NCBI GenBank assembly: GCA_018873225.1
Contig: JAEILZ010000009.1
Span: forward strand, 735,501-799,500
Direction of reading: 5' to 3'
DNA: 64,000 nucleotides
DNA from: [Phialemoniopsis] sp. UDSM-2020
Taxonomy: Eukaryota; Ascomycota; Sordariomycetes; Thyridiales; Thyridiaceae
Below the pieces are notes generated by a model. It worked only from the letters and a program-made list of their open reading frames with translations. It was not told the origin of the DNA and did no database searches. Below are positions 21,347-35,200 of the stretch, in pieces; within the stretch, counting starts at the first letter, position 1; the number at the start of each line of letters is the position of its first letter. A program made the position numbers and the translations under genes.

Positions 21347-24300
21347 ATGGCTGGCAGACCTCCTCAGGGAGGCTCCTCCGGCAACAGAAACGACCTGCTC
21401 CTCGATCTGGAAAATGACCAGCCCGTCTACTCTGGCGGCCAGAGGTCCAATCTGAATGACGATGATCTCCTCAGATCCTACACCCATGATCACGAGCCCA
21501 ACCAATCCCGGCCGTCAGTTTCCTACGATGACTTCGTCGGCTCCAGCCAAGCGACACATCCCTCCGTCAAGACTGCCCCCGGCGGGCCTTCACGTCCCTC
21601 AGCTCCCCGAGGTCCATATCTGGCGGAATCAGACCGGCAATATAGTCAGACGTCCGAGCTAGGGAACTACCAGCGATACGCTGACGACTTCGATGACTAC
21701 CCAGAGGATGGCCATTCCTACTATCAACATGGCGGTAATATGCAATCGGGAGCCTCCGGAGCGCATGCGCACAACAATGCGCATCAGCGGAATAGTGTTC
21801 TGGGACTCGGGGGCGGCCTACTCGGAAAGGCCAAGAACATGCTGGGAATGGGACAGGGCTACTCCGAGATGGACCTACCGCTTACGGAGCCCGGTGCCCA
21901 ACGGACAGACTCTGCTCCTGTAGAACAGCAGGCCAAGTCGAGCAAGAAGTTCGATATGGGCAACTTCAAGTTTGGTTTCGGCCGCGGCAAACCCGATCCT
22001 TCCACCCTGGGTCCCCGAATCATCTACCTCAACAACCCCCCTGCCAACACCGCCAACAAGTATGTCGACAACCACGTCTCGACGGCCAAGTACAACTTTG
22101 CAACCTTCCTTCCCAAGTTCCTGCTGGAACAATTCTCCAAATTCGCCAACATTTTCTTCCTTTTCACTGCTGGACTCCAGCAGATCCCTGGTCTCTCTCC
22201 AACAAATCGATATACGACCATCGCCCCCCTTATCATTGTGCTCTTGGTGTCTGCAGGAAAAGAAGCAGTGGAGGACTACCGAAGAAAGCAGGCCGACAAG
22301 GCCCTCAACGAGTCCAAAGCTCAGATCCTACGAGGTTCGTCTTTTGTCGAGACCAAATGGATCAACATTGCCGTGGGCGATATTATCCGAGTCGAGTCGG
22401 AGCAGCCCTTCCCGGCCGATCTGGTCCTTCTTGCTAGCTCTGAGCCCGAGGGATTGTGCTATATCGAAACAGCCAATCTCGATGGCGAGACCAACCTCAA
22501 GATCAAGCAGGCACTGCCAGAAACGTCGACTATGGTCAGCTCGAGCGAGCTGAGCAGGCTGGGTGGGAGAATTAGATCCGAGCAACCGAATAGCAGCCTG
22601 TATACTTACGAAGCGACCCTGACAATGCAGGCGAGAGGTGGAGAGAAGGAATTGCCGCTGAATCCCGAACAGCTACTGCTCCGAGGCGCGACACTGCGTA
22701 ATACTCCCTGGATCCACGGCGTCGTTGTCTTTACTGGCCACGAGACAAAGCTGATGCGCAACGCGACTGCGACTCCCATCAAGAGGACCAAGGTTGAACG
22801 CCAGCTCAACATTCTTGTCCTTCTCCTCATCGGTATCCTCCTGGTGCTGAGCATCATCTCCACCATTGGTGACCTGATCATGCGTAAAGTTCGTGGTGAT
22901 TCTCTGGGCTATCTCCTGCTCGACCCAACCAGTACGGCGGCGGAAGTCGGCAGGACGTTCATCAAGGATATGGTCACATACTGGGTTCTTCTGTCTAGTT
23001 TGGTCCCCATCTCTCTCTTCGTCACGATCGAGGTGGTGAAGTACTGGCACGGCATTCTGATCAACGACGACCTCGATATCTACTATGACAAGACCGACAC
23101 GCCGGCCAACTGCCGAACCTCGAGTTTGGTCGAGGAGCTAGGCATGGTCGAATACGTCTTCTCGGACAAGACCGGAACCTTGACCTGCAATATGATGGAG
23201 TTCAAGCAGTGTTCTATCGCCGGTATCATGTATGCGGAGGATGTACCCGAGGACCGCCGTGCGACTATCCAAGACGATGTCGAGGTTGGTATCCACGACT
23301 TCAAGCAGCTGAACAAGAACCTCCATGGCCACGAGAGTGCGGCTGCCATCGACCACTTCCTTGCTCTGTTGGCCACCTGCCACACTGTAATTCCGGAGCG
23401 CGACGATCGAGGCAACATCAAGTACCAGGCAGCTTCGCCCGACGAGGGTGCTCTCGTTGAGGGTGCCGTAACTATGGGCTACAAATTCACCGCCCGAAAG
23501 CCTCGCTCAGTGCTCATCAGTGTCGAGGATGGACCGGAGCAAGAGTACGAGCTTTTGGCTGTCTGTGAGTTCAACTCAACAAGAAAGAGAATGTCGACCA
23601 TCTATCGCTGCCCAGACGGCAAGATTCGTTGCTATTGCAAGGGCGCCGACACGGTCATCTTGGAGCGCCTGAACGACGACAACCCTCATGTCGAGGCTAC
23701 TCTACGCCATCTGGAGGAGTATGCTTCTGAGGGTTTGCGCACGCTGTGTCTCGCCATGCGCGAAATTCCGGAGCAAGAGTTCCAGGAATGGTTTGCTATC
23801 TATGAGAAGGCTGGCACAACTATCGGCGGTACCCGAGCCGACGAGCTGGATAAGGCCTCCGAGATTATCGAGCACGACTTCTACCTTCTTGGTGCCACCG
23901 CCATCGAGGATCGCCTCCAAGATGGTGTGCCCGAGACCATTCACACGCTGCAGCAGGCCGGTATCAAGGTCTGGGTATTGACTGGTGATCGACAAGAAAC
24001 GGCCATCAACATTGGTATGAGCTGCAAGCTGCTGAGCGAGGACATGATGTTATTGATCGTCAACGAGGAGACGGCCGCAGCGACTCGAGACAACATCCAG
24101 AAGAAATTAGACGCAATCCGGACCCAGGGCGACGGCACAATCGAGACCGAAACGCTCGCGCTGGTCATCGACGGAAAGTCACTGACGTTTGCATTGGAGA
24201 AGGATCTGGAGAAGCTCTTCCTCGACCTAGCAATCATGTGCAAGGCCGTCATCTGTTGCCGTGTCTCGCCCCTCCAAAAGGCCTTGGTGGTCAAGCTGGT

Positions 24301-25531
24301 CAAGCGATACCAAAAGGAGTCTATCTCGTTAGCCATTGGCGATGGCGCAAACGACGTCTCTATGATCCAAGCCGCACACATTGGTATAGGAATCAGTGGT
24401 ATGGAGGGTCTCCAGGCAGCGCGAAGTGCAGACTTGTCCATCGGTCAATTCCGCTACCTTCGCAAGTTGCTACTGGTCCACGGTGCCTGGAGCTACCAAC
24501 GGGTCAGCAAAGCAATCTTGTTCTCGTTCTATAAGAACATCACCTTGTATTTGACACAATTTTGGGTATGTTTCTTATTATGACTGATTGATATGTGAGC
24601 CGTGCTAACCAATGTGGCAGTTCACATTTCAAAATGTCTTCTCCGGCCAGGTCATCTACGAGTCCTGGACTCTCTCTTTCTACAACGTCTTCTACACTGT
24701 TCTCCCTCCCTTGACTATGGGTATTCTAGATCAATTTGTCTCGGCACGGCTCCTGGACAGGTATCCCCAGCTTTACAACTTGGGACAGAACAACCAATTC
24801 TTCCGCGTCCGAACCTTTGCCGGCTGGATAGCTACGGCTGTCTACCACTCACTCATCTTATACATTGGTGCCGCAATGTTCTGGTGGGGCGACCTCATTC
24901 AGGGTGATGGTCAGATCGCCGGTCACTGGGTCTGGGGAACCGGCTTGTATGCATCTGTCGTACTGACTGTCCTCGGTAAGGCGGCACTTGTGACGAACAA
25001 CTGGACCAAGTATCACGTCATCGCTATCCCCGGCAGCATGTTGATTTGGTACGTCTTCATCGTGGTGTACGGAATAGTGGCGCCCATGATCAACATCTCC
25101 AAAGAGTACCACGGTGTCGTGCCCAAGCTGTTCACCAGCCCCGTCTTTTGGGCCCAGAGCCTCGTCTTGCCGATTGCTTGCCTGCTGCGAGACTTTGTCT
25201 GGAAATACGCCAAGAGGATGTACCGCCCTCAGACCTATCACCACATCCAGGAGATCCAGAAATACAATATCCAGGATTATCGGCCCAGGTATGTATCTGC
25301 TGCTCCCTTTTCGCTCACCTAGACAATCAATGATGCTAACCCATTTGTAGAATGGAACAATTCCAAAAGGCCATCCGAAAGGTCCGTCAAGTGCAGCGCA
25401 TGCGCAAGCAGCGCGGCTATGCCTTTTCCCAGGCAGACGAGAGTCAGACCAGGGTCCTCCAGGCCTACGACACCACCCAGCACCGTGGCCGATATGGCGA
25501 GATGGCCTCGTCGCGGGCTCCAGCCAGGTAG
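21347..25531 (+). CDS. drs2: P4-ATPase phospholipid flippase, Drs2 type
   Basis: Moves phosphatidylserine and related lipids to the cytosolic leaflet of late Golgi membranes, supporting vesicle formation. Exons 21347-24565, 24621-25288 and 25351-25531 give 1355 residues. A disordered cytosolic N-terminus of about 200 residues precedes PRIIYLNN and NHVSTAKYNFATFLPKFLLE, the usual P4-ATPase entry. The A-domain DGET motif is in ANLDGETNLKIKQAL, the TM4 PISL in LVPISLFVTIE, phosphorylated Asp607 in DKTGTLT, nucleotide motifs KGAD and TGDRQETA, and the hinge GDGANDVSMIQ. About ten membrane helices fit the family. The C-terminal tail is basic (MRKQRGYAF), where Drs2 is known to be autoinhibited. 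It needs a Cdc50-type partner, not encoded here. Confidence 0.95.
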
Positions 25532-27961
25532 TCGTGACTGCCTGGTTCCTGATATTGAGAAACGTGATTTACGAATGCATTGCTTTTTCTGATACCGTCA
25601 GAAGCCCCTATTGTATCTAGGTGCAGACGGTTTGAGATGAAGACGAAAGAAGAAAAAGAAGGGGGAGAAAAGGGCAGGTCTCCAAAATTTCGATGTATTA
25701 TTTGTACTGTATCTGAAGAGGCTACATTGCCAGCCTAGGCTCGCCCCTTTCCACGACACTGGAGCGCGATTGCTGAGACGACGGCCATCGCATGACACCA
25801 GCAGGACGGAGCCTCTCAGCCATACCGAATTATTTTTGTCCTTTTAAGGCGTTGCTACACGATATGGTGTTCGTGGAACTTTTTGTCTTCACAGAATTCT
25901 AGGCCAGCTGGGAGTTGCAATACATAGCATCGCTTCTCTTTGAGGTAGTAAGACTTCATTTTTCTTGACTGACTAGTAGCTTTTGTTCCGAACAGACTTG
26001 ATCAACTGACCTGACCCATTTGGCTCCAGGAGCTGAGAGCTGAGATGCCAAGTAACTCCATCGAGCGACTTATGTTGCCATGCTCCTTCAATATCAATAT
26101 GTAGACCCTGATGGCGCCACCAGGGTCCTCCGGATCCCGATGCTAGCGGGTGGGACTCTGTCCAGCTTGGCGCTGCAATACCAGCAACCCACTATCAATC
26201 AAGCTTGGTTCGCGATGCATTGACTGTAGAAAAAGAGGTTCCGTAAAAGAGAAAAATTCGATATTAACCCATAATCTTGCGTCACCTTTTTTGTCTCTCT
26301 CAGGTCGTAATTCCGGAAGCTCCCCCCTGTGACACACAACATTCCCCGGCCCCACAGGAGCAGCGACCTCCCGGGAGGACCCTGCTGTCTGGGCAGGAGA
26401 GATCGCTGCGATGTCGGAGCTCTTCTTGTCTGTTTGACTTACACGCGACCACGACATAACGGGGAAGATTTGTGGTACGGCTGAGATCATAGGTTTATGT
26501 ACTGTTTACGTATCTTAGCAAGGATACGGTAGGTAGGAGGACCCTTTGTGTTTTCACTGCCTTGGCTCCGTTTTCTTCTCCTTGTCCGAAGACCCCGTCT
26601 CGTCTCGCTGCATGGATTGATCTACATGCACTCTTTTCGCCCCTTATGTATTTTTCTTGCAGTGCTGCTACTCTTCGGTAGTTGAGCGCCGATCATTATA
26701 TCACACAGCATTTACGTCCGGGGGGCGGGCACGCCAGTGGAATTCTCCGTCCGCTGGTCCCCCTGTAGTGTCCGGGATGCTCGGGGGTTTGAGTGCGGGC
26801 TTCACTGTGCTCGACTCACCTATCCTTCGTGCTTTGTTCAGTGCCTACATGCAAGGTGGCGTCAAGTTGAAACAGCCATCAACCAAATCGACCTATTATC
26901 CTTGACACTTCGTCTTTTTGTTGGGATGGAAGACCGTGCACATCAATCCAGGTACGCAAGCTCTCCTCTCTAGGATCATAAAACGGCACAAGCGAGACGG
27001 AAGCACGACGTACGGTGACGACATCCAAGAGGTATAACGTTAGTCAGACTAATACCGTGCCGTTTAATATCGCAATGTGCGCAGACATGGCAGTGTACAC
27101 GGTAAAAGCCCCCGGGGAGGGGATGCACATATACTGAAACTTGCTCAATGTGTCTCGTTGTTCGGTCCAGTTTATATCATATCATTCTCGTATTATCGTG
27201 TGACACGCGCATGTAGGCAGTGTCCGCACAGTACGTTCTCCTCTCCCGGTCTCTTCTCTCTCTAATTCGTACAAAGTCGTTTCTGGTAGTTTCTGTCTCC
27301 TGCGGAGATGATGTGGTATGGTATATGCGTCCCAAATATTGCCCCTTGTAAATGCCAGTATTAGGAAATAAGAAAAAACAAACGCTGCTTTGTCCGAAAC
27401 AAAAGTATGTCGAAAGTGAAAATGAACAAATAAAATGTGTCCGAGATGGAAAGTTGAGAGTATCCCTTTTCGCGAGTACAATGCTCCCAGAATCCCACGT
27501 ATTGCGCCGATAGATGTGTCCCTTCGTCATGCAGATAAATGTCTCTTCCCCCCAAATTTTGTGCTCACATGACATCAAATGCCATATAGATGATATCGAA
27601 AAAAGAATTGCTTTTAGTACCCATAGCAGCATCGGGATAATTTGACCAATAGCTGCTGTGTCCCACGTCCCTTGGTTACACCGGCAGAGGCTTTGCAGTG
27701 ATAGCTCACGAACCCCCGCATTGAAACGCCCGGGTTCCCCATTGGGGAAGTGTGGCCTCGCGGGGGTATCGTGAAGCATTGCTTTCGTGCGTGGGCTGCC
27801 TTCGCAAGTGTATCGGTCGAGACCTCTCAATGTCGCACATAGTTGAGACTAGTCGGCACGTAGCGTAGCACATGGCTGGCAGTCCATGCGGCCTGCCGCC
27901 TGTGACAGCTCTATAGTTCCGTCACATCTCCCTCTCGCGACTAGACGTAATAGGCGCACCA
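25532..27961. other. Convergent intergenic region, drs2 3' side to ECL1-like 3' side
   Basis: 2.4 kb without a supported gene. A purine tract (25637-25673) lies in the likely drs2 3' UTR. A 217-codon minus-strand open frame at 27177-27830 has no domain, no codon signal and no upstream promoter context, and probably lies in a 3' UTR or spacer. No repeat or transposon signature was recognised. Confidence 0.5.
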
Positions 27962-29264
27962 CTACCTCCCCACCATCGGTGTCACGAGCTCAATGCTCTT
28001 GGGCCGGGAGTAGCTGTTGGGTTTCCTCGACGGCAGCGGCCGCTCCATGGTGGGCGATGACATGGTGTAACCCGCCTGCGTCCCGTAGTAGCCGCTGTCG
28101 TAAGTGGACGAGAAGTAGCCCGCCGACGGCCTCGTGTACGAGTCTGGGCTGCCGCCACTGCTGCGCGAGAACGGCCAGATGTTGGTGTGATAAGAGCCGG
28201 TGAGTGTGGGGGACGGCGGGCTGGGGTCTTGTAATGACAGAGACCTCAGGGCAGAGATGGCCGACGTGTGACTGACGGGATCGGGGGGAGCGAAATACGT
28301 AGAGCTGGGCCTGGATGGCGAAGCCCGAGGGATGATGTCCTTGGGCTCCGGAGAATCGGCAGCGTAAAAGGGGTAGCTGCCGGCGTGAAGCTCATATGCC
28401 TTGGACATGGCACTCCTGGCGGCGCCGTTCTTATGGTCTTGCCTGCGGCAACTATGCAAACACGACCATCAGTACGGACACATTTTCCCAGACTAAGCGA
28501 GCGCAAGGGGTTGACTTACGCTTCAGAGCAGTACAGGAACTTGTCGTCTTGAGGGACGAATTGCTTCTCGCAAGTCATGCTAAGACGAGTCTGGTTAGTG
28601 ACTGGGACCTCCGCACGCTTGATTCTCTTGGGACGCTTGGCGGGGAATGGTGATGCAGGAACGGGAATGTTTGCACCGAGGGGCAGCTTGTCATGACACC
28701 TCCTCGGAGCTCGAGCATTGGCCATGGCCATTCATGGGGTAATGAATAACGCCATAGACCCCCGCATCGGCGTCAGGTGACGGCTGCGAGAAGACCAAAG
28801 AGGAAAAGCCTTGGGACTGGCCCATGGGGTAAAATGGTGCAATTCGTTATTTTAGACGAGATCACCAAGGGAGGAATCCCAAGCGAAGGTAAAGGAGATT
28901 GTGGAGAGCATGAGGCCAAGCCAAAGTGCATGAGTGAAGAAACAAGGGACGAGACCAACAGCAAAGGGAGTATGCAAGAGAGGGGAAGTTGGAAATCGCG
29001 AACATACCAGAACTGGGGGAAGCTTTCCCTCTCATCGTCGAACCAGCGCTCCTCCTCCCACTCGCGCTCGCGGTCCCTTGGCTTCTTGCCCAGCTTGTGG
29101 GAGACGGTAGGCGTCACTCTCCGCGTCATTGGAGCCGGCCGGGAAGACTTGTGGAATCGTGAAGAAGAGTTGACCTCGGAGACGGAGACAGTTGCGACTT
29201 TTCGAACGTCGGTCATCGACGTATTTGCAGAAGCATGACCAGACTTCCTCCTCGAGTGGTGCAT
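27962..29264 (-). CDS. ECL1/life-span regulatory factor family protein
   Basis: Small zinc-binding proteins of this family extend chronological lifespan in fission yeast (Ecl1-3). Exons 29264-29008, 28579-28520 and 28451-27962 give 268 residues. The family core crosses both introns: RTVTPTVSHKLGKKPRDR-like exon 1 end (VSHKLGKKPRDREREW, ERWFDDERESFPQF), then CMTCEKQFVPQDDKFLYCSE and ACRRQDHK. Cysteines 86, 89, 103 and 107 would bind one zinc ion. The C-terminal half is a Ser/Pro/Tyr-rich disordered region ending SRPKSIELVTPMVGR, a conserved-looking tail. Intron 1 is unusually long (428 nt), and several ATGs lie upstream in other frames. Splicing of the 60-nt central exon is certain from the motif. 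Confidence 0.88.
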
Positions 29265-32200
29265 GGAGGGTGGCTGTGATTGGTGATGGTCGTGGTCGAT
29301 AGGCCTGGGGCGAGCGAGGGAGCTGGTTGGCCAGGCTTTATGTAAGTTGGGCGGCCTTTTGGTGATGATGTGCGTGGGGACGGCCGGGAAGCGGGCGGGG
29401 GTCGTGCAGCTTGCTTGCTGCAGGGTGCCACTTTCTGTGACAAGGCACGGGGCGCCGATCTAGGTACGGACTGCTCCTTTGTCCTACTCCTGCTCCTTTC
29501 TGGCTTGCTGCTTCGGGCAAGCTTGCTTCTTTTTTTTCCCAGTGCCAATCCCGCAGGGTCCCCTCCTTTTCGTTGGTTCCTAGCTTGGTTTCCTGGGGAC
29601 GATCCGACGGGAGGATAACGGTACGAGGGGCCGATTCTTGCAGTGCAGAAAGGCCGCCTTCTTGTGCTGCTGAGTAGAATAGAGAGAAAGAGAGAATCGT
29701 GAAGAGCGTGGCGAAAAGCGAGTTTCTTCTCTTTTTCGCGGGCGATTCCCCTTTATCACGAATCTCCCTTGTTTCCCCTTGCTTTGGCGTTGCTCCACCG
29801 CTGAGAGGCGTGCCTGGCTCGCGGAAAGAGCGGTGTTGAACGGGATGGAACGTTTTGGCAGGCTAACGAATTCCTGGCTTGCACCGTTGCGGGTCACTGT
29901 GTCCAGGCGTAATGGATCTCGAGCAAATCGACCGACTGCCGTAAATTACAAGCGTGCTGACCGCTTGTAGTTGTTTGAAAGATCGAGATTGATTTGTGAA
30001 AAGCAAAATATCGCGCGTGTGTGCGTGAAATTTGCTAAAGACCAGAAGCTGGCAACAGCAGTGGAAGCTTCGGTGGGTATAAGTAAGTTGCAGAAGGTGC
30101 AGCAGTGGCTCCTCCGGGTGGCCGGCCGTAGTTATGTAACTTGTGTATAAGTCGACAGCGGCGTCTGCAGGTCGACCAAAGCGGACCACGAAAGCTTGCA
30201 GATAAATGATTGCCAATAGACGAATTCGAGACTGGCGCGATCGCTTATCAGAAGTTCTTGTCCAGAAAGTGTCGAGAGGGTTGTGTATGATTGGAATCAC
30301 GAGGCCGATTGTTTTATCAATAGTGCTTCGGAAAACGCGGTTGCTTCGCTTGGTGTAAGTAATTGATGTGCAGCGCGCGGAGATAGTGACTGATGGGCGT
30401 GCGTAGCGCTTTCGTGTAAGCCAAGCAGTGACGTATCGTGGAACCCAACTAGGACTGGGGTTTGGGGGTGTGATGCAGAAACGAAAGACGAGATATGGTT
30501 GCTTCTGTCTTACAGAATTAGACACACGATGGAGGCTTGGGAAGGAGAAAAAGAGGTGAGACGACGTGGAGGGAGGATTTCTAGTCCGAGAAGGCTACCT
30601 CGAGGTGATATAGGAAAAAACGAGGGTATCCAGTATGACTCCTCAAAAGACCGGTTTTGCGTGATTGTAAAGCAGTACCCCCGTGTACCGTATGCGCAAA
30701 ACGGAGGTCGGTGTACCAGCGGGCGCAGTGGTGGACGCACCAAAATCACAAGTACCGGCGTGCTTGATAACGCAAGTTTTAACCTTGAGGCGTGGTCGGC
30801 CGCCCGAATCCGAGAGCGGAGCACCCGCCATAACTTCATTCACAGGGCCAATTGTCTATCAAGGTCGGACCCAGTGTCGACCTCCATTTGTCAAGTCCCA
30901 GTGTGAATAACGAAAACCACTCTTTTTCTTGGACAATACATCACACGGGCTGCACCAGACACACACTTATCTGAGTGAGATATGGAGCCCACTCACACGC
31001 TCACACGCTCACAAATACCCAACCCTTCTGACTGGAATGGCGGTTCTGGTAGCTCGACTGATACAAGTTCAGTGCACGCAATGGCCCCCATGTTACCTAT
31101 CAGATTTTCCTCTTCAGCGCCCATAGACCACCCCTGTCCTGTCATGTGGGATTACAAGGGTTCCAAAAGAGAGGGGGTTCCAGCCCGGACGACTACAGGA
31201 TTGGCAGTGGTAAACGAACGAGACAGGCATGGGACGATGAGACGGGGGACGAATTACATCTGTCGAGGTCTAGACATGCTCCAAATGAAAACTTTTTTGT
31301 GCGCGTCCGTCCTTTTGATGTTATTCGCGCCTTGGTACGCGCCTTTTAAGGGTTCAGGGGACACTTGAAGAGCCGCCAGGCTGGGGTCGGAATGGGGTCC
31401 ATCTGTGAAGCCATTGATCGAATCGAAGGCGTGATTTCAGGCACGGGTGGACGTTTACAGGGCTCGGGTGCCTGAAAGAAACAACGCGCGCAGCAGTAGC
31501 ACCACAAAACTCCGTACCAAAGCCATTGGGGCTCTGTGGCTTTTAGGTGGAGCAAGTCTCGGTACTTTAGTGACTACAGCATCTCCACCTGGTTAATTTT
31601 TAAATAAATTTGTTCTCTACCGGTCCTTGAATATGTCATTCCTCGCAGCCAGTCTCACCAAAAAGGTACAAAGCATCAGAGAAACACGAAAACTTTACCT
31701 AAGCGACGCGCAAGATGCATGGCTTTGCTCTTCCCCAACAAAAGTGCAGCAAGTGTTGCAGATATACATCATACTGTGCAATGCGTGTCTGCCTTGACTT
31801 GGACGGTGTCTCTACGAGGATCGAGTCGTAATAGCCGGGCGTCGTTCGGTGTAACTCGAAACGCAATAAACCTTCTCAACTGGTTTCCAGGCAAGGTACG
31901 AAGTAGGCAGAAGGTGTGAAAGGCAGATTCATTACCTAAAAAAGCACGCAAGAGGTTGACAGATGGTGCATCGCAAACAAAGCAGCCGCATCACCCCAGC
32001 TAATGCAGACCATACATGTACATGGCTGCTTTAGGCTCGCAATGGGGACCCTCTCTATTGCTGCTTTCTTTGCTTTTTTGCTCTTGCCTCCCTGCGGTGC
32101 GACCCGTTGACGAAGGAGCAAAAAGCATGCGGGACAAGGAAAGGGAAAAAATTCAGACGAGGCTAAGAAAAACTCAACGCCAGTATCGTGAATCTCTGGC

Positions 32201-35200
32201 CAGTCCTTTGACAGCATGTCCATACCCTGCCCGAGTCAGGGACGATATGCTGCAGGCAGCGAACCCCCCCTTGGCTCGATTAGGTACGGCGCCTGCCACG
32301 CCAGTAGAGAATAACCAGGCAAGTCGGACCATGGCAGGGCGCTGACACGGAATCCCGTTCAAGTTACTGCAATGTTCCTCTGTCCTGCGCCGGCAGGCAA
32401 TACCTGCCGAGCGTTAATCACCAGGGGCGGCTGATGATGGAGATCCATCATCCACGAGTTTGGCACATGTGGTTGGAATGGACCTTTCCCATTGTCCATC
32501 ACTAGTCACGTATCAGTTGCCGGAACCTCACCTGGACTATCTCTTACCTCATCTCACCGACAAGGCGCTACGACACCTCCAATTCACCCGGCTGGCCACC
32601 TCTATGAGTTCTCCTCCCCCAGGATTACGCGGTGCCTGGGCGTCTTCAGGGTTCTCGCATCATCCGTGGCACGGAGCACGCTGCGCGCCGCCTCCAAAGA
32701 CGCCATCCGGGTGGTTGACGTGACATTAGCTTTCCCCGGGTTTTTCGCCATAGCTGGCTGGCTTGACGTGTTACCCCAAAAGGTACACCGTTGGTTTGAT
32801 GCCATTTGGTTTCCTTCTTCTCAAGGTGTCTCCTTGAGGAAGGTGACGTCTCATTAAAAAATTGTCAACGGAATGCTGCTTCAATCGGCCCTCTGCCTGG
32901 TGGAGCTGCTGCCGAGATACGCCATCGTCACCGACTTCCGACAGTCCGGACCGTGCGCGCGCGCTCTCACTTGATGGCCTACTGCACCTGTTGGAGATTC
33001 GACCGGCGATTGGGTTGTTTGGGGCTTGTCTCAAAGATGTGATATTGATCGATCTGCCTAGCCCGTAAGCAGGCCTCGTCTCAGGTCAATCTTTGGGCCT
33101 GCCGGCAGCTCAAACAGGCAACCAGGCTCAATATGGCCAAGTGACACCAGAAGTGACCAGTGCTGTCCGGCACACGGAATCAACCGTGAAAGGAGGTTCC
33201 AGACCGTATTCGTGTCGTTTCTGCCGTGTCCGTATCGACAGGTACAGGACCTCACCGGGTTCGGATAAAAGTCGATCAGGTAAAGATGTACAATCCGGCA
33301 GAGGCAGCATAGATTGTTCTGACGTCTTCTGATCCCTCCAACCAACAATGGAGCGTCGGCGGCACGCAAGCAAAACAAACCTCGGTACGATAACGTTCGA
33401 ATAGATTGACGTGGGGGTGCCTTCTGTTCCTTCTGTATCTTGGGGGTCAGGAGGGTTCTGATGGATGGGGAAGTCCACCTGCACGGGGCAAGACGACGTG
33501 CTGTCCCAAAGTCTTGCGCGAATGGTTCATTTGGGGGTTGTCTTCCCGTGTCCATGATGCCAGCAACTTTCACACAACACCACGACTACCAACCTACGAG
33601 CTCCCAACATCCATCCTATCCAGATTTACCCAAAAATAGGTCCACCCGGATTCAAGCATTCGACAGAATGCTTCTGTTGGTCGGTCTCGTGCAATCCCAG
33701 TAGCCGCTGCTTACCATGGGGGTGCTTACGACGTTTCTTCGCTTGGTGGTGGGCACAGCCAATATATTCGATATGGGGCCTCCCTTTCGGCATGCCTCAT
33801 TCGACCTGTGCTGTCATCTAGAACATGTAAGATGTGCCCAATTTGGGACCATGTTTCTCCTCAATCATCCCCAAAGGGTGAGTTGGTTGCTCGCCAGTCT
33901 CACCATCATTATCGTGGATTACACTTGTACTTGTCTCCGGGACTACCGCGGGATTGCCTTCGCCTACGGAGCAGACGGCCGCGTCCGCAGATAGATCACC
34001 CTGCATTCTCCTTATCGCGCAATCCATTGCGCAACTTTGCAGCGGTTTGATGCTTGCGGCGCTGGCACTGCTCCACGCCTTGGCACACTGGCCATCATGG
34101 GCCTGCTGACTCGACCGCGTCTATCGTTATCCCGCAACAGCAAGGCGTCACAATGCACGAGAACGGCACGACAGAAAATGATCCCTCTTGTTTCCGTTGA
34201 TCGACTTTCGAGCATCGGCTAGCGACTCGTGTCAAACACCACCTCCGCTTTCTGTCTTTGCGGGGTGAGAGATAAGCTCCGTACCCTGAACCGGGTCCGA
34301 CCCTGCATGTCCTCATGCAAGATAAGGCTAAGAGAACACGGGCGCATGACAGACCAGCTTCACAAAAGCCCTCTTGGGGGCGGCTTCGAGATAAAAGTGA
34401 CAAGTCGCGTGTCCACTCACAACGCCGACCTTATCCCCCCACGACGAACGCATGCTTAGCTTTGGCCGACCCCGGATATCTCGAGCCTGCAATAGCATGC
34501 GTGGAGATATACGTCCGCCAGCCTTTTCCTTGTCTCGTCTGTCGCCGTCTCCCCACAGACGATTCTGCAGGTACGATGATCCCAAAGCACGGGATCGAGC
34601 CATGGTAACCGTTTTCGGCCTCTTGCCTTATCAGTGGCCATTCCGGATTCGATTCGATAGGTCGCAGGGTGGGTGGCCCAGCCAGCCTTCCTCCTCGGTC
34701 TAGAGCTTACCCAGGTGGTTTGCGAGGAGGCGAGATTCCCGGTTATCTGTTGACGAGCTGTCGACACTTGCATCCGAGAACATGTCCCGTCGGAAGCTGC
34801 ACTCGGATGATGGCCTTTGGGTTTGATCGGCTGACAGCTGGTTCCAAGCTTCGAATCCCGGGCGCAATTTCTGTTGGTGATATATGATAATTGCCTGCTC
34901 CTTGTTTTCTCATCAACCCATAACAAGATGTTATGACCTGTCAAGCCCGATCCAGTTGACACCGGCGCTTTGCATGCCGAGTTATGTCCCTGCATTTCTT
35001 TGTTTCATGGCTTTTGATGTTTTCAGCCCCAGTATACTCAACGAGATAAGGGCGTCTCCGGACCGTGTTGGTGATCATAACCTCCAAGTGGCCGAGAAGA
35101 GGAGCTCTTCTCAGAGCAGCTCTTGCGGAGCAAAAGCTCAACCCGCGAAATGGAAGAGCTGGGATGGGCAAGCGTCCAGCACCACGGGGCCGAGTCGAGT

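Noticed and set aside
27177..27830. Minus-strand open frame of 217 codons
   Set aside because: No domain, no splice or promoter support, composition unlike the real genes; most likely spacer or 3' UTR of the ECL1-like gene.
29863..30525. Minus-strand open frame of 220 codons
   Set aside because: Ser/Thr/Arg-rich with no recognisable motif and overlapped by other frames; chance frame in non-coding DNA.
34796..34880. tRNA-like TTCGAATCC
   Set aside because: The 3' side CCCGGGCGC has no matching 5' acceptor stem about 70 nt upstream and no D-arm.
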